A stretch of 44,108 nucleotides of DNA from Candidatus Promineofilum glycogenicum (lineage in GTDB: Bacteria; Chloroflexota; Anaerolineae; Promineifilales; Promineifilaceae). The position numbers were made by a program, and so were the translations under genes. The notes under the pieces were generated by a model. That model did no database searches, was not told the origin of the DNA, and saw only the letters and a list, made by a program, of their open reading frames with translations. Location: the NCBI GenBank assembly GCA_016707605.1, contig JADJHJ010000018.1:1-44108 (forward strand), read 5' to 3'. Positions 16,813-26,289 of the stretch are shown in pieces; position 1 is the stretch's first letter; every line of letters starts with the position of its first letter.

Positions 16813-18843
16813 CTATTGCGGCGGTATTGGCACTGACAGCCACGGCGTATTGACGAACCCTGCCGCCGGGTCGCTGCGATACATGGCCACGCGCACCGCC
16901 GCCGGGGCGCTGTCCGCCGGCACGGGCAGCAGATAGGCGTCGCGCACGATCTCCCCCGCCCGCCAGCGTGTGGTTGGATACCAGCCATCAACCGGATGGG
17001 CCTTATCGGCCTGGGCCAAAATGTCGGCCGGGCCGGTTGGCGGGTCGGCGGCCACCAGATGGACGGCCGTGCTGTAGTCGAACGCCAGCGGCCGGTCGGC
17101 TCCCCAGTAGACGGTCAGCAGCAACTCGCTCTCGCTCGCCCACTCCAGCCGGTAGCCGCGGATGCGCGCGCCGTTCGCCAGGTCGAAGTCGGCCGGGATA
17201 ATGCTCGAACTGGTCAGCAGCGCCGGCTCGTCGACGATGGGCGACGGGCTGACTTCGATCACGCCCGGCGCGGCCGAGGCCAGGTAGAGCAGGCCGAGGC
17301 GCTCCTCGAAGGTGCTCAGCGGGAAGATGCGCAAGGTCTGATCGGGCAGCAGCAGCCGCTCGCCGCGGTCGATGATCGCCTGCGGCCGGGCGTTGTGGTC
17401 GACCAGGTTCAACCCCTGCACCCGCCCGCCGAAGCGCTGTTCGTAGGTCAGCGTCCAGTAGTCCGTGCCCCAGGGCACGAGGACGGTCGCCGGTCGCGCC
17501 GGGTCGGCGGCCACGCGGTCGACCGAATCGACGATGGCCTGCGACGAGTCGTCGCGGGTGACGGACAGGATGAACGGCCGCGTCGCCCACACCCGGTAGC
17601 CCAGGGCCACGACCAGCGCCAGCGCCGCCACGACCGCCACCCTGCGCCAAATCCTGCCGTTCTCCCCCGCTCCCCTGCTCCCCTGCTCCCCTGCGCTGCG
17701 GCGGGTTACCAACCCGCCCCACAACCAATCCAGCACCAGCGCGATCCCTACCCCCGCCAGCAACACCACCGGCAGCTTGGCCGCCAACTGTCCATCCGTC
17801 ACCCGATTGCGCCAGATGAGGACAGTCACCAGGAAGTTGGGAACCCAGGCCAGCGTCAGGGCTAGTCCGACCAGAAGAGGAGATCTCACGCAAAGACGCA
17901 AAGAACGCCAAGCAAGAAAGCTTTCTTGCTTGGCGTTCTTTGCGTCTTTGCGTGAGATTCTTCCGGGGTCGGCCAGCCAAAGTCCGGCCAGCCCGACGGC
18001 CAGTAGCGGCAGCCACAGGTCATCGTGCAGAATCGCCAGCGTCGTGCGCACGCGGGCGGCCCAGTCGGTGCTCAGGTCGAAGACGCGGTCGGCGCGGTTG
18101 TCGAAGAAGAGCGTCCAGAAGCCATCCCACGTGCCCGGCGCGCCAAAGACCCAGTCGGCCCCCATCCAGACGCGCAGCGGCAGGTAGAGGTAGGTCAGCG
18201 GGGCCAGCAGGGCGATGCCAACGACCAGCAGCCACGTCCGCCAGCCCATGCGGAAGACGTCCAGCAGGTGGGGCAGGACGAGCAGCAGCACCGCCGGGGC
18301 GATGAGGACGAGCGAGCGCTGGTGCACGACGCCCTGGCTGAAGATGAACGTCAGCCACAGCAGGTTGGCGCGCGTGCCGTCGCGGCCGAAGCGCACGGCG
18401 AACAGCAGCGTGGCCAGCGTCAGGGCCATCGTCGCCGTGTGCAGTTCGCCGACGGAGGCGTCCATCCAGACCGAAGTGGCGACGGCGGCCATCAGCCCCC
18501 CCAGGGCGGCGAACGGCCCGGCCGCGCCCAGTTCCATCGCCAGCCAGACGAGCAGGGCCACCGTCAGCAGCCCCCAGACCAACGCGTAGAGCGACACCCC
18601 CGCCGCCGGCTCCACCCCGACAACGCGCAAGGCCGACACGAACAGCGAGCCAAGAGCCGTCCACTGCGGGTAGCCGCTGTGATGGATCGTTCCCCAGCGC
18701 GGCAGGGCGTTCTGGTGTTCGCCCACGTCGGTCATGTACGGGTGGCCGCCGCCGTTGATAATCGTCTGCACCGTGGACAGGTAGAGCAGCGCGGCCAGGG
18801 CGACGGCGAGGAGGATCCAGAGGGAGCGGCGGTGGGTGAGCAT
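16813..18843 (-). CDS. DUF2723 (TMEM260-like) membrane protein, probable glycosyltransferase, with in-frame repeat insertions
   Basis: 676 residues. The N-terminus matches the DUF2723 family, related to protein O-mannosyltransferases: a first helix (LWILLAVALAALLYLSTVQT), a conserved acidic site in YMTDVGEHQNALPRWG, and HHSGYPQW. About ten membrane segments follow to ~420, then an extracytoplasmic C-terminal domain of ~260 residues. Two stretches do not belong to the family. Residues ~296-321 (ISRKDAKNAKQESFLAWRSL...) are translated from a perfect 76-base Pal-A palindrome. Residues ~373-394 (VTRRSAGEQGSRGAGE) come from a GC-rich CCCCTGCT repeat plus a partial Pal-C. Both lie in loops between hydrophobic segments, so the protein may tolerate them. 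Donor and acceptor are unknown. Confidence 0.85.
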   Translation of the reverse strand: MLTHRRSLWILLAVALAALLYLSTVQTIINGGGHPYMTDVGEHQNALPRWGTIHHSGYPQWTALGSLFVSALRVVGVEPAAGVSLYALVWGLLTVALLVWLAMELGAAGPFAALGGLMAAVATSVWMDASVGELHTATMALTLATLLFAVRFGRDGTRANLLWLTFIFSQGVVHQRSLVLIAPAVLLLVLPHLLDVFRMGWRTWLLVVGIALLAPLTYLYLPLRVWMGADWVFGAPGTWDGFWTLFFDNRADRVFDLSTDWAARVRTTLAILHDDLWLPLLAVGLAGLWLADPGRISRKDAKNAKQESFLAWRSLRLCVRSPLLVGLALTLAWVPNFLVTVLIWRNRVTDGQLAAKLPVVLLAGVGIALVLDWLWGGLVTRRSAGEQGSRGAGENGRIWRRVAVVAALALVVALGYRVWATRPFILSVTRDDSSQAIVDSVDRVAADPARPATVLVPWGTDYWTLTYEQRFGGRVQGLNLVDHNARPQAIIDRGERLLLPDQTLRIFPLSTFEERLGLLYLASAAPGVIEVSPSPIVDEPALLTSSSIIPADFDLANGARIRGYRLEWASESELLLTVYWGADRPLAFDYSTAVHLVAADPPTGPADILAQADKAHPVDGWYPTTRWRAGEIVRDAYLLPVPADSAPAAVRVAMYRSDPAAGFVNTPWLSVPIPPQ
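17883..17958. repeat. Perfect 76-base Pal-A palindrome inside a coding sequence
   Basis: 38-base arms (17883-17920, 17921-17958) are exactly complementary with no loop. It is read through in frame on the minus strand, adding ~25 residues to the DUF2723 protein. It is nearly the same sequence as the intergenic copy at 34563-34646. Confidence 0.92.
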
Positions 18844-18982
18844 GGGGGCAGTAAGCAGTAGGTCAGTAGGTCAGTATTCAGTAGGTCAGTGAACCAGTGG
18901 GAGTGTAGCCCGTTGTAGCGCGGGTTGGCAACCCGCCCACCCACTGACCTACTGACCTACTGACCTACTGACCTACTGACAA
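18844..18982. repeat. CTACTGAC repeats in inverted array flanking a Pal-C copy
   Basis: AGTAGGTCAGT units (18849-18895) face their complements ACTGACCTACT (18944-18982). Pal-C (GTTGTAGCGCGGGTTGGCAA..., 18912-18938) sits between them. The right side supplies the last codons and stop of the histidine kinase gene. The left side lies before the start of the DUF2723 gene, where no clear promoter is visible. Confidence 0.8.
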
Positions 18983-20066
18983 CTACCGGCAGCGTAACAG
19001 TAAACGTGCTCCCCCGCTTGCGGCCGTCGCTGGCAACACTCACCGCCCCGCCGTGGTTCTCGACGATGGCCTTGACGATGGCCAGCCCCAGCCCCGCGCC
19101 GCCGTGCTCGCGATCGCGGGCATCGTCGCCGCGGAAGAAGCGGTCGAAGACCTGCGGCAGATGCTCCGGGGCGATACCCTCGCCGCTGTCGCGCACGACG
19201 ACTTCGGCCGCGCCGTCGCGGCGGCCGACGCTGACCAGCACGTTGCCGCCGCGCGGCGTGTGGCGCAGGGCATTGGCCAGCAGGTTGTGCACCGTCTGGC
19301 GGATGCGGTCGGCGTCCACGTCCACCGTCGGCGGCGCGCCCAGCAGTTCGACGCGCAGGCTAATACCCTCGGCTGCCGCCAGCGGGGCGAAACCCGACGC
19401 ACTCTCCTTCACCAGCGCCCCCAGGTCGGTCGGCCGCCGGTCGAGCGGCAACTGGCGCGCCTCGGCCAGGGCCAACTCGTGCAAATCGTTGACCAGCCGC
19501 GTCAGGTGGTCGGTCTGGTCGAGCAGGCGTGACACCTCGGTCTGATTGAGCGGATAGACGCCGTCGAAGATGGCCTGCAAGTTGCCGCGCAGCACGTGGA
19601 GCGGGTTGCGCAGTTCGTGGGCCACGTCGGCCAGCAGTTGCCGCCGCAGCCCCTCGGCCTGCTCCAGCCGCCCGGCCATGTGGTTGAACGACTCGGCCAC
19701 GGCGCGCAACTCGCGGCTGCCGCGCACGCGCACGCGGTGGGCCAAGTCGCGGGCGGCGATGGCCTCCGCGCCGCGGGTCAACTCTTGCAACGGGGCCAGC
19801 AGCGTCCAACTGAGGATGACGCCGGCCAGCGCGCCGGCCCCGGCGGCCAGGATGAGCGAGCGGCTGAAAAAGAAGCGGATGGCCGTCTCCACCTGCGCCC
19901 GCAGTTCAGCCCGCTGCTCGGCCGGCAGGGCGCGCAACACCGACTCCAGTTCGCTGCTCAACTCCGGCGACATCTCAAACTGGATGGCGGTGATGAACGG
20001 CAGGATCATAGCCAGAACCAGGATGCCGCTGATGACCAGGGCGAAGCGCACCCACAGGCGATTCAT
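18957..20066 (-). CDS. Sensor histidine kinase (HAMP, HisKA, HATPase_c)
   Basis: 369-residue membrane kinase, partner of the response regulator whose stop overlaps its start (ATGA). Transmembrane helices at ~9-29 and ~71-93 enclose a short extracytoplasmic loop of only ~40 residues. HAMP is at ~91-143, the HisKA H-box ADVAHELRNPL has phospho-acceptor His150, then N-box NLLANALRHT (Asn265), G1 RDSGEGI, and G2 GGAGLGLAIVKAIVENHGG. The tiny sensor loop suggests sensing within the membrane, as in antimicrobial-peptide or envelope-stress kinases near MacB-type exporters. The final residues SRSVGQ are encoded by the CTACTGAC repeat and are not part of the family. Confidence 0.92.
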   Translation of the reverse strand: MNRLWVRFALVISGILVLAMILPFITAIQFEMSPELSSELESVLRALPAEQRAELRAQVETAIRFFFSRSLILAAGAGALAGVILSWTLLAPLQELTRGAEAIAARDLAHRVRVRGSRELRAVAESFNHMAGRLEQAEGLRRQLLADVAHELRNPLHVLRGNLQAIFDGVYPLNQTEVSRLLDQTDHLTRLVNDLHELALAEARQLPLDRRPTDLGALVKESASGFAPLAAAEGISLRVELLGAPPTVDVDADRIRQTVHNLLANALRHTPRGGNVLVSVGRRDGAAEVVVRDSGEGIAPEHLPQVFDRFFRGDDARDREHGGAGLGLAIVKAIVENHGGAVSVASDGRKRGSTFTVTLPVVVSRSVGQ

Positions 20067-20752
20067 TCCGGCTCCTCGGCCAGCCGGTAGCCGACGCCAT
20101 AGACGGTCTGGACGTAGGTCGGGTTGGCCGGGTCGGGTTCGAGTTTCTGGCGCAGATTGCGGATGTGGCTGTCCAGAGTGCGCTCGACGCCCTCGAAATC
20201 GACGCCCAGGGCGCGCCGGGTCAGTTCGCCGCGGGTCAGCACGTAGCCGGCCTGCTCCAGCAGCACTTGCAGCAGGCTGAACTCGGTCGGCGTCAACTCC
20301 ACGGGGCGGCCGTCCACGCGCACGTCGCGGCGGCGCACGTCCATCTCCAGCCCGCCGACGCGCAACGTCTGCGGCGGGGCCACGTCCGGCTGGCGCAGCC
20401 GGGCGCGCACGCGGGCCACGACCTCGCGCGGGTTGTAGGGCTTGGTCACGTAGTCGTCGGCCCCCAACTCCAGGCCGACGATCTTGTCGGTGTCGTCGAC
20501 GCGGGCGGTCAGCATAATGATGGGGATGTGGGCCAGCGACGGTTCGGCGCGCACCAGGCGGGTGATGGCCCAGCCGTCCTTGCCGGGCAGCATCAGGTCG
20601 AGCAGCAGCAGGTCGGGCCGCTCGCGGCGGATGACGTGGACGGCCGTGTCGCCGTCATAGGCGGCCAGCACCTCGAAGCCGGCCTGCTCCAGGTAGGCGC
20701 GAATGAGGCGGACGACCTCGCGGTCATCGTCTACGACCAGTATGCGACGCAT
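20063..20752 (-). CDS. OmpR-family response regulator
   Basis: 229 residues. Receiver domain with acidic pocket D8-D10, phospho-acceptor Asp52 (LLLLDLMLPGKDG), Thr82 and Lys104 (TKPYNP). Winged-helix DNA-binding domain from ~130 (LTPTEFSLLQVLLEQAGYVL, then VERTLDSHIRNLRQKL and YVQTVYGVGYRL). It is translated with the kinase through a 4-base overlap. It sits directly downstream of the MacB-type exporter genes on the same strand, the usual place for the regulator of such an exporter. A TATAAT lies 8 bases before the ATG. Confidence 0.93.
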   Translation of the reverse strand: MRRILVVDDDREVVRLIRAYLEQAGFEVLAAYDGDTAVHVIRRERPDLLLLDLMLPGKDGWAITRLVRAEPSLAHIPIIMLTARVDDTDKIVGLELGADDYVTKPYNPREVVARVRARLRQPDVAPPQTLRVGGLEMDVRRRDVRVDGRPVELTPTEFSLLQVLLEQAGYVLTRGELTRRALGVDFEGVERTLDSHIRNLRQKLEPDPANPTYVQTVYGVGYRLAEEPE

Positions 20753-20760
20753 GACTCTAT

Positions 20761-20766
20761 ATTATA
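20761..20766 (-). promoter_or_regulatory. -10 element of the response regulator gene
   Basis: Minus-strand TATAAT, 8 bases before the ATG at 20752. There is no Shine-Dalgarno site, consistent with a leaderless or near-leaderless message separate from the exporter transcript. Confidence 0.45.
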
Positions 20767-20772
20767 GGTGAG

Positions 20773-20850
20773 ATTCAACGCAAAGACGCAAGGGCGCCAA
20801 GACGCAAAGTGTTCTTTTTGCCTTTGCGTCTTGGCGTCTTTGCGTTGAAT
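20773..20850. repeat. Pal-A palindrome between exporter and two-component genes
   Basis: Left arm 20773-20809 (ATTCAACGCAAAGACGCAAG...) and right arm 20822-20850 (…GTCTTTGCGTTGAAT) pair imperfectly because the left arm has extra units. It is placed 4 bases downstream of the permease stop and could terminate the exporter transcript. Confidence 0.8.
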
Positions 20851-20853
20851 TGC

Positions 20854-22067
20854 CTACTCGTAGCGTAACGCCTCAATCGGTCGCAACCCCGCCGCCCGCC
20901 ACGCCGGATAGATGCCGAAGACGAGGCCGACGGCGGTGGCGAAGCCGGTGGCCAGCACCACCGTGCCCACGTCCAGCGGCGCGGCTAAATCGATGGCCCG
21001 CCCGGCAATGGTGGCGATGATCCAGCCCAGGATGATGCCGGCGATGCCGCCGATAAGGCTGAGCACGACCGACTCCAGCAGGAACTGGGTCAGGATGTCG
21101 CGCCGCAGCGCGCCGACGGCCTTACGGATGCCGATCTCGCGCGTCCGCTCCGTCACCGAGACGAGCATGATGTTCATGATGCCGATGCCGCCGACGAGCA
21201 GCGAGATGCCGGCGATGGCCCCCAGGAAGGCGGTCAGCGTGCCGGTGATCTGCCCGGCCGTGTCCAGCAGGTCGGCCTGGCTGAGCAACTGGAAGTCGTC
21301 CTCGGCGGCGTAGGCGATGCCGTGCTCCTCGCGCAGCACCTCGGCGATCTGCTCCAGAGCCGCCTCGTTGACGTCGGCGTTGGCCGCCTGGGCCAGGATG
21401 GCGCTAACCGGCTTCTCGCCCTGACGCGTGCGGTTGGTCACCAGCCGCGCCTGAGCCGTGGAGATGGGCACGAAGACGCTGCTGTCGGTGTCGCTGAAGG
21501 CGCTGCCGGAGGGAGCCAGCACGCCGACGACTTCGTAGCTGGCGCCGTTGATCTTGATGCTCTGGCCGACGGGGTAGCTGTCGGGGAAGAGGTCTTCGGC
21601 CACGCCGTCGCCGATGACGGCCACGCGCGCCCGGGTGTCCACGTCATTCTCGGTCAGCAGGCCGCCGCCGGCCACCTCTTCGAGATTGTTGACGCGGAAG
21701 TAGTTGTCTGTCACGCCTTCGACGCTCGTCCGCGTGCTGTTGCCGCCGGCGGTCACGGCGAAGCCGGCCCCCACCGACGCGGCCACGTCGGCCACCGCCG
21801 GCACGCGTGACGGGTCGGACAGCGCCACCACGTCCGCCAGAGTCAGCGTCGGATAGCCGTCGCTGTTGTCGGCGTTGGTGGTGATGACAATCAGGTTGGT
21901 GCCGATGGCGTTGATCTCATCGTTGATCGAGGCGGTCACACCGTTGCCGATGGACAGCAGGGCGATGACCGCGGCCACGCCGATGATGACGCCCAGCATG
22001 GTCAGCGCCGCCCGCAGCTTGTTGGAGCGCAGGCTGTCGAGCGCTGTCAGCAGACTTTCGCTCAGGT

Positions 22068-22071
<4 letters not shown>
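20854..22071 (-). CDS. MacB-type ABC transporter permease
   Basis: 405 residues: N-terminal helix (LRAALTMLGVIIGVAAVIAL), an extracytoplasmic MacB_PCD domain at ~45-260, and three C-terminal FtsX helices beginning FLGAIAGISLLVGGIGIMNI and including RTREIGIRKAVGALRRDIL. MacB-type proteins work by mechanotransmission, moving substrates or signals on the outer side of the membrane. It overlaps the ATPase gene by 4 bases. The two adaptors upstream complete the complex. No outer-membrane TolC partner is encoded in the window. Confidence 0.93.
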
Positions 22072-22835
<764 letters not shown>

Positions 22836-22851
22836 AGCGGCTTTCTCCTGG

Positions 22852-24504
22852 TTATTCGGAAGACGACTCCACCGTGGGCGGGCCGAATGACTGCACGGGC
22901 AGGGCGTCGCCGATCTGCACCACGTCCCCTTCGGCCAGGCCGCCGGTGATCTGGGTGTAGCGATTGTCGCGCAGGCCGATGGTCACCGGCACGGTTTCGA
23001 TCGTCTCCGCGCCGTCGTGGCCGGTCGTGACCAGGTTGACGCTGTAGGTTCCGGTGGCGCGGTCGGCCTGGATAGCCCGGTTAGGCAGCAGCAGGACGCC
23101 GGTCAACTCCTCGGCCAGCAGCCGGGCGTCGGCGGTCATGCCGGCGCGCAGCGGCAGCTCGCTCTGGCCCACGTCGAGGTAGACGCGGTAGGTGACCAGT
23201 TCGCTGTTGGCGCTGGCCTCCGGGGCGATGGCGGCCACTTCGGCCGGGATGGTGTCGTCGGGGAAGGTGGCCGGGGTCAGTTCGGCCGTCTGCCCCACCT
23301 GCACCTGGGCGATGTCGACCTCATCCACTTCCAGGGCCACTTGCAGGCTGCCCAGGTCGGCCATCTCCACCAGGATGCCGGCCGCCGGCTGGCCAACGCG
23401 GGCGTTGACGGCGGTGATGACGCCATCGAACGGGGCGATCAGGGTGGCCTCGGCCAGCAGCCGCTCGGCGCGCTCCAGATTGATGCGCGCCGACTCGACG
23501 GCTACTTCGGCGGCCACGCGAGCGGCCCCGGTTGGGCCGTTTTGCAGTTGCTCCAGCCGCACCTGCGCCTGGGCCAGCGAGGCGCGGGCGGAAGCGACGG
23601 TGGCCGCGGTCGGCCCCTCGCTAAGCAGGTCGAGTTGGGCCTGGGCCGCGTCGCGCTGGGCGGCGGCCGAGGCCACGCCGGCCTGAGCCGCGCTGACGCT
23701 GGCCGGGTTGCCGTTGACCAGGTCGTCGTACGCCTGCTGGGCCGCGGCCAGGTTGGCGTTGGCCTGCTGGGCGGCGGCGCGGGCGTTCAGTTCCATGTCG
23801 GCCAGCGTCTCGGCCGTCAGGAAAGCGTTCGGCTCTGTCACCAGAATGGTGCTGTGGCGCTCGGCGGCGCTGGTGGCCTCGCGTTGGGCGATCTCCAGTT
23901 CCAGTTGCGCCGCACGCAGGGCCTCATCGCTGGCGCCCGATTGGGCCGTCTGCAGGCGGGCCGAAGCGGCGCTCAGGTCGGCCTGGGCGGCGCGCAGATT
24001 GGCCTCAGCCGCGGCCAGTTCCGTTTCGCTGGGGCCGTCGAGCAGGGCGTCCAGTTGGGCCTGGGCGCTGGCCACGGCGGCCTCGGCCGCGGCCAGGTCG
24101 GCCGCCGTCGGCGGGGCCAGCAGGTCTTCCAGACTCGCTTCCTGAGCCACGAGCGCCTGTTGCGCGGTGGCCACGTCGCGGGCCGGGCCGGTCGTGTCCA
24201 GCCGCAGCAGCGGGTCGCCGGCGCTGACTTCGTCGCCGACGGCCACCAGCACCTCAGCCACCGTGCCCGACGCCAGCGGGGCCAGCGCGGCGCGGCGGCG
24301 GGCTTCCAGTTCGCCGGAGGCCGTGGCCTCGCTGGACAGGTCGCCGACGAAGACCTCGGCCTGTTCCACTTCGGCGGCAGTCGTCGTCGCCGTGGCGTTC
24401 TGCTGAAAGAGCAGAGGCCCAATCAATACAAACGCCAGCGCCAGGGCCAGAATGACCAGGCCGGCGATGATCCACTTTTTACGTCGTTGCCAAAGATCTT
24501 TCAT
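22852..24504 (-). CDS. MacA/HlyD-type periplasmic adaptor protein (membrane-anchored)
   Basis: 550 residues. N-terminal anchor helix (WIIAGLVILALALAFVLIG), lipoyl/barrel-sandwich start (GELEARRRAALAPLASGTVA, VGDEVSAGDPLL), then a very long Ala/Gln/Leu-rich coiled-coil hairpin (~115-350). The second lipoyl half (TLIAPFDGVITAVNARVGQP), a beta-barrel and a C-terminal membrane-proximal domain follow (PNRAIQADRATGTYSVNLV). It links the MacB-type permease to the cell exterior. It is a paralogue of the next adaptor gene. The stop is 16 bases before the ATPase start, so they form one operon. Confidence 0.92.
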   Translation of the reverse strand: MKDLWQRRKKWIIAGLVILALALAFVLIGPLLFQQNATATTTAAEVEQAEVFVGDLSSEATASGELEARRRAALAPLASGTVAEVLVAVGDEVSAGDPLLRLDTTGPARDVATAQQALVAQEASLEDLLAPPTAADLAAAEAAVASAQAQLDALLDGPSETELAAAEANLRAAQADLSAASARLQTAQSGASDEALRAAQLELEIAQREATSAAERHSTILVTEPNAFLTAETLADMELNARAAAQQANANLAAAQQAYDDLVNGNPASVSAAQAGVASAAAQRDAAQAQLDLLSEGPTAATVASARASLAQAQVRLEQLQNGPTGAARVAAEVAVESARINLERAERLLAEATLIAPFDGVITAVNARVGQPAAGILVEMADLGSLQVALEVDEVDIAQVQVGQTAELTPATFPDDTIPAEVAAIAPEASANSELVTYRVYLDVGQSELPLRAGMTADARLLAEELTGVLLLPNRAIQADRATGTYSVNLVTTGHDGAETIETVPVTIGLRDNRYTQITGGLAEGDVVQIGDALPVQSFGPPTVESSSE

Positions 24505-24515
24505 GATGTGTTCTC

Positions 24516-24650
24516 GTTGTAGGGGCGGGTCTAAGACCCGCCCCTACCACAAAGGTTCGTCCCCCGTTGTAGGGGCGGGTCTAAGACCCGCCCGTACCAC
24601 AAAGGTTCGTCCCCCGTTGTAGGGGCGGGTCTAAGACCCGCCCCTACCGT
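24516..24650. repeat. Three-copy 50-base tandem repeat with internal palindrome
   Basis: Units start at 24516, 24566 and 24616 (the last is partial, ~35 bases). Each holds GGGGCGGGTC-TAA-GACCCGCCCC, a 10-base-arm hairpin, joined by an ACCACAAAGGTTCGTCCCC spacer. The middle copy has one change (CCCGTACC). It lies between the two adaptor genes and may modulate their relative expression. Confidence 0.92.
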
Positions 24651-24654
24651 GGGT

Positions 24655-26223
24655 CTAGCCGCCAAACGGCCCGCCACCGCCCGGCCCATCAAAGTTGCCG
24701 CCCGGGCCGAACGGCGATTCCACTTCGCCGCCGACCAGTAGCACGTCGCCGGCCGACAGCCCTTCGCGCACTTCGGTATACTGATTATCGCGTAGGCCGA
24801 TGACGATCTCGACCTCTTCGACCGTGTCGCCACTCTGGCGGCGCACGCTGTAGGCGCCGCTGGTGCGGTCGACCTGGATGGCCTCGTTGGGAACCAGCAG
24901 CACGTCACGCTTCTCGGCCGTCACCAGCGTGGCGTTGGCCGTCATGCCCGCCAGCAGCGGCAGGCCGCTCTCGCCCAGCCGCAGCCGGACGTCGTAGGTC
25001 ACCAGTCCGGTGGTCGACGCGCCCGCCGCCGGGGCGATGGCGGCCACTTCGGCGGCGATCTCGGCCTCGGGGTAGCTCTCCAACGTCACCGTCGCCGGCT
25101 GGCCCACGGCCAGGCTGCCCACGTCCACCTCATCGACCTGCAAGACCACTTCCAGGCTATCGAGATCGACCAGGCCGACGACCGGCCCGGCGGCGATCTC
25201 CCCCGGCTGGACGTGGACGACGGTCACAGCGGCGGCAAAAGGCGCGGTGATGGTCGCCTCGGCCAGCGCCTCCTCGGCGTCGGTCAGGGCCAGGCGGGCC
25301 TGCTCCACGGCGGCCTCGGCCGAGGCGCGCTGGGCGGCCGTCGGCCCGGCCTCGAGCTGGGCCAGCGACGCCTGGGCGTCGGCCAGTTGCGACTCAGCCT
25401 GGGCGCGTTGGGCGGCCGTCGGCCCGGCGGTCTGGCGCTCGTATTCGGCGCGGGCGCTCTGCAGCCGGGCGGCAGCGGCGGCGGCGCTGCCCTGAGCAGC
25501 ACCTGTGTCCGGGCCTCGGCGCAGATCATCGACCCGCGCCTGGGCCGCGGCCACAGCCTGTTGGGCGGTTTGCAGCGCGGCGTGGGTGGCCGCGTCGGCC
25601 AGCTCCTCGTTGGCGTCTTCGGCGGCGCGCAGTTGCAGTTGGGCCGCGGCCAGTTGGGCCTCGGCGGCGCTCAGGTCGGCGGCGCTGACGCTGCTCTCGG
25701 CGTTGGTCAGTTCGGCGTTGGCCGAAGCGACGCCGGCCTCGGCGCTGCGCAGGCTCGATTCCAGCGCGGCCAGTTCGGCCGCCGACGGCCCGGCCAGCAG
25801 GTCGTCGAGTTGGGCCTGGGCGCTCTCCACGGCGGCCTTGGCCGCGGCCATCTCGGCCGGCGTCGGCTCGCCCAGCAGATCGGCCAGTTGGGCCTCGGCC
25901 TGCCGCAGATTGCCCTGAGCGGCGCGGACGTTCAATTCCAGGTCGGTCGCGTCGAGCACGACCAGCGGTTCGCCGGCGGCCACCTGCTGGCCGGCGCGCA
26001 CGCGCACATCGCTGACGCGGGCCATGGCGCTGCTCTCCAGCGTGGCCGCGCGGCCGGCGCGCAGTGTGCCGCTGGCCGTGGCGTTGGCCGACAGGTCGCC
26101 GACGAAGACTTCGACCGTCTCGGCCGTCTGGTTGGCCGCGCCGCAGGCGGCCAGCAGGGCGACCAGCAGGAGCAACACGGCCGCGCCGCGCCGCCCCAGG
26201 TTATGATCTCGCTTTGTCCACAT
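24655..26223 (-). CDS. MacA/HlyD-type adaptor lipoprotein
   Basis: 522 residues. Lipobox LLAAC (Cys27) makes it a lipoprotein, unlike the helix-anchored paralogue downstream. A lipoyl start (SGTLRAGRAATLESSAMARV) is followed by a coiled-coil hairpin with near-repeats (GPTAAQRAQAESQLADAQAS and GPTAAQRASAEAAVEQARLA), the second lipoyl half (ATITAPFAAAVTVVHVQPGE), barrel and membrane-proximal domains. It ends in a Gly-rich tail (GPGGNFDGPGGGGPFGG). It is first in the putative operon adaptor-adaptor-ATPase-permease. Having two different adaptors for one MacB-type pump suggests a hetero-oligomeric ring or two alternative pumps. Confidence 0.9.
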   Translation of the reverse strand: MWTKRDHNLGRRGAAVLLLLVALLAACGAANQTAETVEVFVGDLSANATASGTLRAGRAATLESSAMARVSDVRVRAGQQVAAGEPLVVLDATDLELNVRAAQGNLRQAEAQLADLLGEPTPAEMAAAKAAVESAQAQLDDLLAGPSAAELAALESSLRSAEAGVASANAELTNAESSVSAADLSAAEAQLAAAQLQLRAAEDANEELADAATHAALQTAQQAVAAAQARVDDLRRGPDTGAAQGSAAAAAARLQSARAEYERQTAGPTAAQRAQAESQLADAQASLAQLEAGPTAAQRASAEAAVEQARLALTDAEEALAEATITAPFAAAVTVVHVQPGEIAAGPVVGLVDLDSLEVVLQVDEVDVGSLAVGQPATVTLESYPEAEIAAEVAAIAPAAGASTTGLVTYDVRLRLGESGLPLLAGMTANATLVTAEKRDVLLVPNEAIQVDRTSGAYSVRRQSGDTVEEVEIVIGLRDNQYTEVREGLSAGDVLLVGGEVESPFGPGGNFDGPGGGGPFGG

Positions 26224-26289
26224 GAAAGTTACCTACCTTGTGCGTTGGTGTGCCTACAAGATTCTACGGGGGGGATTTGCAGAAGTTGT

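Noticed and set aside
17883..17958. Intron or mini-transposon with its own gene
   Set aside because: Only the palindrome is present; there are no transposase, terminal duplications or splice features visible.
24516..24650. CRISPR-like array
   Set aside because: Three copies with a regular 50-base period, but the spacers between palindromes are themselves identical and no cas gene is nearby. It is a simple tandem repeat.
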